Source: Amycolatopsis iheyensis (GTDB lineage: Bacteria; Actinomycetota; Actinomycetes; Mycobacteriales; Pseudonocardiaceae). Taken from it: DNA of 64,000 nt. Both the position numbers and the translations under genes were made by a program. Under the pieces are notes generated by a model that was not told the origin of the DNA, ran no database searches, and saw only the letters and a list, made by a program, of their open reading frames with translations. The stretch lies in contig NZ_JAMXQV010000025.1 of assembly GCF_024703995.1 (NCBI RefSeq), forward strand, positions 62,001 to 126,000. The letters run 5' to 3'. Position 1 is the first letter of the stretch, and every line of letters begins with the position of its first letter. Positions 8,148-16,500 of this stretch are shown here, one piece after another.

Positions 8148-9484
8148 CGCTCGACCCGGGCGTGCTCGAAGAGTTCCTCGGGCGGCTCCGGCCCACCGAG
8201 CCGACGCCGCCGCCGACCGCCGGACTCGCCGAGCTGCCGATCGCCCCGGGCGACGTCGTCGTGCTCGCGTTGCCGAACAGCGCCCGTCTGGTGCGTGCCT
8301 ACTTCGGGTGCCTGCTCGCGGGTTACGTCCCGGTGCTCATGGCGCCGTCGACGCCCGGGCCGCGGATCGCCGAGACCGCGGCCCGGCTGGGCGCCGCGGC
8401 GATCATCGGCACCCGGGCCAGGGCGAGCGCGGACGCCCGCCGGGCAGGCGACCTGGACGTCGTGCTCTGCGCGGGGCACCAGCGCCGCCGGCACCGGCCG
8501 GGGCAGGCCATCCTGCTGACATCGGGCACGTCGGGGCCTGCCACCGGGTGCCTGCACGACGTCTCCGCACTGCTGCGCAACGCGCGGCGGCACGCGGCCG
8601 CGGTCGGGCTCACCGCGGCGGACCGGGTCCTGATCACGCTGCCGCTGTACTACTCGTTCGCCCTGGTCGGACAGCTCATGGGCGCGCTGGTCAGCGGGGC
8701 GACGCCGGTGCTGGGCGGACCGCCGTTCAACGCGGGGGAGTACGCCGGAGTGCTCGCGCGAGAGGGCATCACCCACGCTTCGCTGACCCCGATCCTGGTC
8801 TCGGCCCTCCTCGACGACGGCGCGGTGCTGCCGGCCGGCCTGCGCGCGCTGACCGTCGGCGGACAGGCGCTCGCCCCCGCGCGGACCGCGGACCTGCTCG
8901 GCCGGCACCCCGGTCTGGAGCTGTACCTCACCTACGGGCTCACCCAGGCCGGCCCGCGCGTGACGACGCTGGCCGCCCACCGCGAACCACCGCACCGCCA
9001 CCACTCCGTCGGCGTGCCGGTGGACGGCGTGCGGGTGTCCCTCCGCGACGTCGGGCGTGGCCCGCGCGAGCAGGAGGTCCTGGTCCACTCGGACACCCTC
9101 TTCGTCGAGCGGGTGGGCGTCGCGCGTGAACGGGCCGCCGCGGAACTGCTGCCCGGCCCGGTCCTCGCGACCGGCGACCTCGGCCACCTCGACGAAGCCG
9201 GCTACCTCTACCTCACCGGGCGGCTCACCGACTTCGTCGAGGTGCGTGGGGAGAAGGTGTCGCTCGCTTCGCTGCGGGCGATCGCCACCTCGCTGCCGGG
9301 GGTGACCGGGGCGCGGGCCGCCCACGACGCCGTCGCCGACGTGATCGCCCTCGACCTGCACGTCTCCCCGGATGGGATCGACGAGGCCGCGCTGCGGCGG
9401 CGGCTCTTCTCGCTGCTGGCCCCGCACGAGCGGCCGGGCCGCCTCACCTTCCACGACGCCGTCGAGGTCAGCTCGTTCAAATGA
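8144..9484 (+). CDS. AMP-dependent acyl ligase, short form
   Basis: A 446-residue ANL-superfamily adenylating enzyme translated from a GTG overlapping the previous stop. The A3 phosphate-binding loop reads ILLTSGTSGPATGC, keeping Ser/Thr/Gly but lacking the usual PKG lysine. A5 is YLTYGLTQAGPR, A7 is LATGDLGHLDEAGYLYLTGR, and A8 lies in VRGEKVSLASL. It ends at VEVSSFK, about where the A10 catalytic lysine stands, so the C-terminal domain is minimal. It is shorter than most acyl-CoA synthetases (about 500-550). With the ACP and KS genes upstream it probably activates and loads a carboxylic acid on the free ACP. Substrate unknown. Confidence 0.8.
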   Translation: MTLDPGVLEEFLGRLRPTEPTPPPTAGLAELPIAPGDVVVLALPNSARLVRAYFGCLLAGYVPVLMAPSTPGPRIAETAARLGAAAIIGTRARASADARRAGDLDVVLCAGHQRRRHRPGQAILLTSGTSGPATGCLHDVSALLRNARRHAAAVGLTAADRVLITLPLYYSFALVGQLMGALVSGATPVLGGPPFNAGEYAGVLAREGITHASLTPILVSALLDDGAVLPAGLRALTVGGQALAPARTADLLGRHPGLELYLTYGLTQAGPRVTTLAAHREPPHRHHSVGVPVDGVRVSLRDVGRGPREQEVLVHSDTLFVERVGVARERAAAELLPGPVLATGDLGHLDEAGYLYLTGRLTDFVEVRGEKVSLASLRAIATSLPGVTGARAAHDAVADVIALDLHVSPDGIDEAALRRRLFSLLAPHERPGRLTFHDAVEVSSFK

Positions 9485-9497
9485 CCCAGGGAGTGCC

Positions 9498-11372
9498 ATG
9501 ACGGACCGCGAAACCACCACCACCGTCGACGTCGTGTGCCTGGCCTCTTCGGGCGCCTCGGCCCGGGAGTTCGCCCGGTGGCGCGAAACGGCCGGGGCGG
9601 CGTGCCGGATCGTTCCTCTCGACCTGCCCGGACGCGGGAGCAAGGTGCGCCGCCCGCCGGCACGCACCCTGGACGACGTCGTGGGCGGGCTGCTCGACGA
9701 ACTGCCGGCGGAGCGCGAGTACGCGCTGTTCGGCCACAGTTTCGGCGGCTTGCTCGCCTACGAACTCGCGCGCCGGGCCGCGGCCGAGGGCCGCGCGCTG
9801 CCCCGGTTCGTCGTCGTCGCCGCGTGCCGCCCGCCCCACGACGTCTCGTCGGCCCTCTTCGCCGAAGCCGCCGAGCTGGGCGACGGCGAGATGCTCGACG
9901 CGCTCGGCGCGGCCGGCCTGATCTCCGGCAGCCTGCGCGACTCGCCCGCCGCGAGCGTGGTCGTTCCCGCGCTGCGGGCCGATCTGCGGGTGCTGGCCGG
10001 GTACGTCCCGCCGGAGCCGGACCGGGCCGCGGTCCCGGTCGACCTCGTCTCCTGGTTCGGGGTGGCCGACCGGGCCGTCTCCGGGCAGACGGCCGCGAAG
10101 TGGCGTTCCTACACGTCCCGGTCCTGGTCGCTGCGGGCGTTCGAAGGCGACCACTTCTTCGTGCGCGAACAGGGGACCGCGTGCGCGGAGGTCCTGGCGA
10201 AGCTCGCGATGTCGCGGGGAGTCACCCCCGTCTCGGCGGCCGTGCGCCGGGTGCGGGCCGTGTCCCTGCGGCCCACCGAGAGCGTTCCGGCCGGCCGTGG
10301 GGTCGCCCTCAACATGGGGGAACCCGACTTCGCCACCCCGTCGGTCATCGTCGACACCGCGATCGAAGCGCTCCGAGACGGCACCACCCACTACGCCGAT
10401 CTCAACGGCGACCCGGAGCTGCGCGCGTTGATCGCCGCGCAAGCGAGCGCGGCCGGCGTGCGCGCGGTGTCCCCGGCGGACGTCCTGATCTCGCACGGCG
10501 GGACGGCCGCGGTCACCGCGTCCGTGCTGGCGGTGGTCGACCCCGGTGACCGCGTCGTCGTCCCCGAACCGGTCTACGCGCTCTACGCCGACGCCGTCGG
10601 CTTGGCCGGGGGCGAAACCGTGCACGTTCCGGGCACGCCCGCGCACCGGCTCGACTTCGACGCGCTCGCTCGCGCGCTGCCCGGCGCGAAGCTCGTCGTG
10701 CTCTGCAACCCGGTCAACCCGACGGGGGTCGTGCACTCCGCGGCCGAGCTGGCGGAGCTGGGCCGGCTCGCCGCGGACGCCGGCGCGCTGGTGCTCGTCG
10801 ACGAGGCCTACGCGCACCTGGTCCACCCCGGCTGCGAGTTCACCGGCGCGCCGGCCGTCGAGTCGCTCGCCGATCGGCTGATCCACGTCCAGACGCTGTC
10901 CAAGACCTACGCGATGACCGGCTGGCGGATCGGGTACGCCGTCGCGCCGCCCGAAATCGCCCAGGCGATCAAGCTGGTGCACCGGACGGTGAACGGCCCG
11001 GTGAACTCGGCCGTCCAGCGGGCCGCGCTCACCGCGCTGCGCCACGGGCCCGGCCTGGCCGACGGAATGCTCGCCGCGTACACCGAGCGACGGGACGCGG
11101 TCCTAGCCCGGCTCGACGCCATGCCCGGGGTCTCCGCGGTGCGTCCCGACGGCGCGTTCTACGTGCTCGTGCGCTACCCGGGCGAGCGTCCTTCGGGCGA
11201 GGTCGCGGCGCTGCTCGGCGAGCACGGCGTGGCCGTGCGGGCCGGACGCGAGTACGGGCCCGGCGGCGAAGGGCACGTCCGCATTTCGTTCGCGACGGAC
11301 CTGGCCACCCTGCACGCCGGGCTGGACCGCATGGCCGAGGTGTTCGCGTTGCTGTGTCGGGAGGTGGGATAA
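9498..11372 (+). CDS. Type II thioesterase fused to PLP aminotransferase
   Basis: One 624-residue frame starting at ATG 9498 (AGGGAG just upstream). Residues about 1-235 are an alpha/beta-hydrolase type II thioesterase: Ser in ALFGHSFGGLLAY, His in FEGDHFFV. From about residue 237 (MSRGVTPVSAAVRRV) to the end is a fold-type I aminotransferase with VALNMGEPDFATP, NPVNPTGVV, VDEAYAHL and the PLP lysine in QTLSKTYAMTGWRIGY (about residue 468). The two halves are normally separate proteins; here no stop divides them. An internal ATG at 10208 could start a free aminotransferase but lacks a clear ribosome site. The TE would edit carrier proteins and the aminotransferase would supply an amino acid or amine group. 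The 3' end takes part in a 155-bp tandem duplication. Confidence 0.85.
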   Translation: MTDRETTTTVDVVCLASSGASAREFARWRETAGAACRIVPLDLPGRGSKVRRPPARTLDDVVGGLLDELPAEREYALFGHSFGGLLAYELARRAAAEGRALPRFVVVAACRPPHDVSSALFAEAAELGDGEMLDALGAAGLISGSLRDSPAASVVVPALRADLRVLAGYVPPEPDRAAVPVDLVSWFGVADRAVSGQTAAKWRSYTSRSWSLRAFEGDHFFVREQGTACAEVLAKLAMSRGVTPVSAAVRRVRAVSLRPTESVPAGRGVALNMGEPDFATPSVIVDTAIEALRDGTTHYADLNGDPELRALIAAQASAAGVRAVSPADVLISHGGTAAVTASVLAVVDPGDRVVVPEPVYALYADAVGLAGGETVHVPGTPAHRLDFDALARALPGAKLVVLCNPVNPTGVVHSAAELAELGRLAADAGALVLVDEAYAHLVHPGCEFTGAPAVESLADRLIHVQTLSKTYAMTGWRIGYAVAPPEIAQAIKLVHRTVNGPVNSAVQRAALTALRHGPGLADGMLAAYTERRDAVLARLDAMPGVSAVRPDGAFYVLVRYPGERPSGEVAALLGEHGVAVRAGREYGPGGEGHVRISFATDLATLHAGLDRMAEVFALLCREVG

Positions 11373-11604
11373 CGGTGGGGGAATCCGGTCGTGGACTCGG
11401 CCATGTCGTGCTCGGTGCCGGTGGTGTGGGGTTGGCGCTGGTCGCCGCGGCGGCCGGGGTCAGCCTGCACGCCGGGTTGGACTGGGTGGCTGAGGTGTTC
11501 GCGTTGCTGTGTCGGGAGGTGGGATGACGGTGCGGGAACCCGGTCGTGGACTCCGTCACGCGGTGCTGGGCGCCGGTGGGGTCGGGCTGGCGCTGGCCGC
11601 CGAG
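11309..11604 (+). repeat. Two-copy tandem duplication of a gene junction, 155-bp period
   Basis: Positions 11309-11449 and 11464-11604 are homologous at a constant 155-bp offset. Copy 1 spans the aminotransferase C-terminus, its TAA stop and the first codons of a dehydrogenase gene; copy 2 repeats this and leads into the intact dehydrogenase gene. Shared runs include GAGGTGTTCGCGTTGCTG (11337 and 11492). Divergence between copies shows the event is not recent. Confidence 0.9.
11375..11527 (+). pseudogene. Chimeric 50-codon remnant made by the tandem duplication
   Basis: From GTG 11375 the frame encodes 50 residues: the start of a ketopantoate-reductase-like Rossmann domain (GHVVLGAGGVGLAL) running into a copy of the aminotransferase C-terminus (LHAGLDWVAEVFALLCREVG). 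Its TGA overlaps the ATG of the intact downstream gene (ATGA). It is best seen as a by-product that keeps translational coupling between the flanking genes, not a functional enzyme. Confidence 0.75.
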
Positions 11605-13470
11605 CTCGCTCGCGCGGGCAGTGACGTCACCCTCGTCCTCCGGGAGACCTCGCTGCCCACGTACCCCGGCTCGATCCGCGTCCGCCGGGCCGACGTCGAC
11701 GACGTCGTGGTGGCCGTGCCCGCCGTGGCGCGGCTCGAGCGTCCCGTCGACGTCCTGTGGGTCGCGGTCAAGGCGCCGCAGCTGGACGCCGCCGTCGCGG
11801 CCGTGCCCGCGGGGAGCGTCGAGCGGGCGCTGGTCGTCCCGCTGCTGAACGGCGTCGAGCACCTGGCGGTCCTGGAAGCGGTGTTCGGGGACCGGGTCGT
11901 GGCCGGCGCCATCCGCGTCGAGGCGCGGCGGACGGGGGCGGGCGAGGTCGTCCGGGACTCCCTGTTCACCGAGCTCGAGCTGGCCGGCCCGCCCGCCGGG
12001 CTCGTCGCGGAGCTGGAGCGAGCCGGGATCGGTGTCCGGGCCGCCGAGGACCCCGCCGGGATCCTCTGGCGCAAGCTGGCGTTCCTCGCGCCGCTGGCGT
12101 TGGCGACCGCCGTGGCGGGCCCGGTCGACGCGGTTCGCCGTGACTCGGTCGTCGAGGACCTGATGAAGGACTGCGCGGCCGAAGCCTGCGCCGCGGCGGC
12201 CGGGCTGGGGGTGCGCGTGGACGCCCGCCGCGTCACCCGGCTCCTCGGCGCCCTGCCGGGCCGGACCACCAGCTCGTTGGCCCGGGACCTGAGTGCGGGC
12301 ACGGCGGGCGAGCTCGACGCGATCGGCGGCGCCGTGCTGCGGGCCGCCGCCCGCGCGGGAGTGCCCGCACCGGCCACCCGGACCCTGTTCGACCGCGTGC
12401 TCGCCCGCCTCCACGGCGAGGCCGGGAGCTGCCGCGGCTGGCTGCTCGTCGCGCCGCACGAGTTCCGGCGGGTGCGGTTGCCGGTCCCCGGCGCCGCGTC
12501 CCTCGAGCCCGGTCAGGTCGTGCTCGAAGTGCTCGCCGGCGGGATCTGCGGCAGCGACCTGCCCTACGTCCGCGGGCGGGTCCACGCGACGCTCCCGGAC
12601 ACGGCGGACGGCGCCGCGCACCTGCCGGGCTTCCCGCTCCACGAAGTCGCCGGCCGGGTGCTCGCCTCGGCGGACCCGGAGCTCGCGGTGGGCGAGCGGG
12701 TGGTCGGCTGGGCGAGCCGGTGGTCCGGGCTGGCCGGCGTCGTCGTGAACGACGCGGCGGACCTGTTCGCCCACGACCCGGGCCTGACCCCCGCCGAGGC
12801 CGTCGTGCTGCAGCCGCTGGCGTGCGTGCTGGCCGCGTTCGACGACCTCGGCGACCTTCGCGGGCGCCCGGTGACGGTGCTCGGCCTCGGGCCGATCGGG
12901 CTGCTGGTCTGCCACGTGGCGAAGGCCCGGGGGGCGGCCCGGGTGACCGGCGTCGACCGGGTCGACCGCGGTGCCGTCGCCGGGGCGTTCGGCATCGACC
13001 AGGTGGTCCGCAGCTCGACCGACCGGTGGGCCGCGAGCCACGCGGGCCGGGTCGGCGGCGTGCTCGTCGAAGCGATCGGGCACCAGGTCGGCACGCTGAC
13101 CGACGCCGTGCTCGCGGCGGCCGAGGGCGCCCGCATCCACTACCTGGGCATTCCCGACGACGACGTCTACCCGCTGTCGGTGAAGTCCCTGCTGCGCAAG
13201 CGGCTGACCCTGAGCGGCGGGTGGCTGGCGCGGGGCCGGCGCGCCGCGCTGGCGGCCGCCCAGGAGTACGTCGGGCACTGGCCGGAGCTGGTGCCGGACC
13301 TGGTCACCGACGTCGTTCCGTTCGACGACGCGCCCCGGGCCTACGAGCTGGCCGCCGCGGCGCGCCGGGGCCGGCTCAAGGTCGTCATCGACTTCGAGGG
13401 CGCCGGCTCAGCCTGGAACCCGGCGCGGCAGGCAAGTGGGATTCTGGATCCGCCTTCCACACCGCCCTAG
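11524..13470 (+). CDS. Ketopantoate reductase-like domain fused to alcohol dehydrogenase (MDR)
   Basis: The 648-residue product has two oxidoreductase domains. Residues about 1-300 resemble ApbA/PanE 2-dehydropantoate reductase: GAGGVGLALA nucleotide-binding loop, WVAVKAPQLDAAV, PLLNGVEHL and a helical C-terminal part containing WRKLAFLAPLALATA. From about residue 312 it is a medium-chain dehydrogenase: GGICGSDLPYVRGR with the zinc-site Cys, PLHEVAGRV, and cofactor loop VLGLGPIGLLVCHVAKARGA. ATG 11524 follows GGGAGG by four bases and overlaps the remnant stop; GTGs at 11509 and 11530 are alternatives. The fusion is unusual. It may reduce keto groups on a precursor or carrier-bound acyl group; substrate unknown. 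Confidence 0.82.
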   Translation: MTVREPGRGLRHAVLGAGGVGLALAAELARAGSDVTLVLRETSLPTYPGSIRVRRADVDDVVVAVPAVARLERPVDVLWVAVKAPQLDAAVAAVPAGSVERALVVPLLNGVEHLAVLEAVFGDRVVAGAIRVEARRTGAGEVVRDSLFTELELAGPPAGLVAELERAGIGVRAAEDPAGILWRKLAFLAPLALATAVAGPVDAVRRDSVVEDLMKDCAAEACAAAAGLGVRVDARRVTRLLGALPGRTTSSLARDLSAGTAGELDAIGGAVLRAAARAGVPAPATRTLFDRVLARLHGEAGSCRGWLLVAPHEFRRVRLPVPGAASLEPGQVVLEVLAGGICGSDLPYVRGRVHATLPDTADGAAHLPGFPLHEVAGRVLASADPELAVGERVVGWASRWSGLAGVVVNDAADLFAHDPGLTPAEAVVLQPLACVLAAFDDLGDLRGRPVTVLGLGPIGLLVCHVAKARGAARVTGVDRVDRGAVAGAFGIDQVVRSSTDRWAASHAGRVGGVLVEAIGHQVGTLTDAVLAAAEGARIHYLGIPDDDVYPLSVKSLLRKRLTLSGGWLARGRRAALAAAQEYVGHWPELVPDLVTDVVPFDDAPRAYELAAAARRGRLKVVIDFEGAGSAWNPARQASGILDPPSTPP

Positions 13471-13514
13471 CTTCGACCGGTGGGTTTCTCACCGACGCAC
13501 GCTGGGGCTGACTG

Positions 13515-16500
13515 GTGATTCTTACGCGACAGAGCGGGCTGACCTCGGCCCAACAGGACATCTGGGCCGCGCACGAACGGTTTCCGCGCCTGCCGCAGTA
13601 CAACGTCTTTCTCAGCAAGCGGTTTTCGGGTCCGGTGGACCTCGAAGCCTTGCGGGCCAGCGTGAACGAGACGCTCGCGCACGCCGACGCGTTCCGGTTG
13701 CGGTTCGGCGAGCAGGACGGCGTCCCGCACCAGTGGACGCACGCCGACGCGCCGGCCGCGCGGGTGCTGGACCTCTCCGCCGCCGGCGATCCCGGCCAGG
13801 CGTGCCACGACTGGATCACGGCGGACTTCGACCGGCCGCTCGACGTGCGCGTGGCCGCGGTCGAAGCGGTTCTGCTGCGCGAAGGCCCGGCCGCGGTGCA
13901 CCTCTACGTCAAGGCCCACCACATCGTCACCGACGCGTTCGGCCTGGGGCTGTGCTTCGCGCGGATCGAGGCCGGGTACGCGGCCCGCGTCGAAGGCGGT
14001 GCCACCCCGGCCGAACCGCCGTCCTACCTCACCGCGGTCCCCGACGACGCCGGCTACCGCGCCTCCGCCCGGCACGACGAGGACCGGGAGTACTTCCGCG
14101 CCGCGCTGGACGGGGTGGTCCCGGCGCTGTTCGACCGGCGGGCGCCCAGCGGCTCGCGGCACAGCGCGCAGTACTCGTTCACGCTGCCCCGGCAGCTGCT
14201 CGACGAGGTCGAGCGGCGCGGCGAGCCGGTGTTCGCGGTGCTCGCCGCCGCGTTCGCGACCTACCTGTGCCGGGTGCACCGCGGCGACGAGGTCGTGCTC
14301 GGCGTGCCGCTGCTCAACCGGCGAGGCACACACCTCCACACGATCGGCCACTTCGTCAACACGCTGCCGTTGCGCGTGCGCGTCGACGGCGCGTCGACGG
14401 CGGCCGAGCTGGCCGGCCTGGTCCGGGCCGCGAGCCGGGAGCTGCAGCGCCGCGAGCGGCTCGCGATCGGCGACCTGCTGCGCGACCGGCCCGCGGGGGC
14501 GCCCCGCGACCTGTTCGACGTGACGCTGTCCTACGTGCGGTGGCCCGGCACGCCGCCGCCCGCCGGCCTGCGCGCCGAGATCCGCGGCGGCACCCGCGCC
14601 CACGACTCCGACGTGCTCGCCGTGGTGGTGAACGACTTCGGCGACCGGGGCCCGGTCCGCGTCGACCTCAGCCACGCCCTCGACGTGTTCGACGAGGACT
14701 TCCCGGTCGAAGCGCTCGCGCGGCACGTGTGCACCCTGGTGACGGCGATGGTGCGCGAGCCGGACCGGCCGCTGCGTGAGCTGCCGCTGCTGGACGACGA
14801 CGAGCGGCACGAAGTGCTCTACGGCCGCAACGCGACCGAGGCGGCGTTCCCCGCCGAAGCGACGCTGCACGGGCTGTTCGAAGCGCAGGTGGCCCGGACC
14901 CCCGGCCGCGTCGCGGTGGTGCCCGCCTCCGATGCCACCCCGCTGACCTTCGCGCAGCTCGACGCCGAGGCGAACCGGCTCGCCCACGCCCTGCGGGCCG
15001 ACGGCGTCGGCCCGGGTGACGTGGTCGCCGTCCTGCTGGACCGCGGCCCGCTGCTGCCGGTGGCGTTGCTGGCGGTGCTGAAGGCCGGCGGCTGCTACCT
15101 GCCGGTCGAGGCGGGCCACCCGGCCGAACGCGTCCGCTTCATCCTGGACGACAGCGGGGCCAAGGTCGTCCTGACCGCGTCGGACCAGCCGGAGCCGGCC
15201 GGGACCACCGCGCGGGTGCGGCACGTCGACACCCGGCTCGACGGCCCGGACACCCCGCCGGCCCCGCTCGCCACCGCGAACGACCTCGCCTACGTCATCT
15301 ACACCTCCGGGACGACGGGCCGGCCGAAGGGCGTGCTGATCGAGCACCGCTCGGTGGTCAACCGGTTGCACTGGATGCAGCGGCGCTACCCGATCGGGGA
15401 CGGCGACGTGCTGCTGCAGAAGACACCCGCGTCGTTCGACGTCTCGGTGTGGGAGCTGTTCTGGTGGTCGTTCACCGGGGCCCGGCTGGCGCTGCTGCCG
15501 CCCGGCGTGGCGGGTGACCCCGAGGTCGTCCTGGACGTCGTCGAGCGCGAGCGGGTCACGGTCGTGCACTTCGTGCCGTCGCTGTTCGGGCCGTTCCTGG
15601 AGACCGTCGCGGCCCGCGGCCGGCCGGACTCGCTGCGCCGGGTGTTCTGCAGCGGCGAGGCGCTGCCGCCGGCGCAGGTGAACCGGTTCCACGAGCTCTT
15701 CGCCGGCACGGCGGAGCTGGTGAACCTGTACGGCCCGACCGAGACGACGATCGACGTCTCCTGGTTCGACTGCCCACCCGGGCCGGTGCGGCGCGTCCCG
15801 ATCGGCCGCCCGATCGACAACACCCGGCTCTACGTGCTCGGCCGCGACGACCGGCCGCAGCCGGTGGGCGTGCCGGGGGAGCTGCACGTTGCGGGCGTCG
15901 GCGTGGCCCGGGGCTACCTCGGCCGCGACGAGCTGACCCGGGCGAAGTTCGTCGCCGACCCGTTCGTGCCGGGCGGGCGGATGTACCGCACCGGCGACCT
16001 CGCGCGGTGGCTCGCCGACGGCTCGGTCGAATACCTGGGCCGCACCGACGACCAGGTCAAGGTGCGCGGCAACCGGGTGGAGCCCGGCGAAGCCGCGCAT
16101 CGGCTCGCGGAGCTGCCCGGGGTGCGCGACGCGGTGGTGGTCGACCACCGCTCGCCCGAGCTGGGTGTGCACCTCGTCGGCTACTACGTCGCCCCGGAGG
16201 AGATCGACCCGGTGCACCTGCGCGCGCAACTTTCGCGGATACTGCCCGGCTACTTGGTCCCGGCCCGGTTCGCGCGCGTGGACAGTATCCCGCTCACTCC
16301 CCACGGCAAGACCGACCGCCGGGCACTGCCCGACGTCGGCCGGGTGGCGGCCGGCCCGGCGCCGCGGACCGACGTGGAGGCGGTGCTCGCCGAGGTCTGG
16401 GCCGACGTCCTGGGCGTGCGCGCGGTCGGCGCGCACGACGACTACTACGCGCTCGGCGGCGACTCCATCCTCATGCTCCGGGTGCGGGCCGGCGCGGCGC

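Noticed and set aside
13471..13514. Separate promoter for the NRPS gene in the 44-bp gap
   Set aside because: No convincing -35/-10 pair or operator was seen; the gene is probably read through from the upstream operon.
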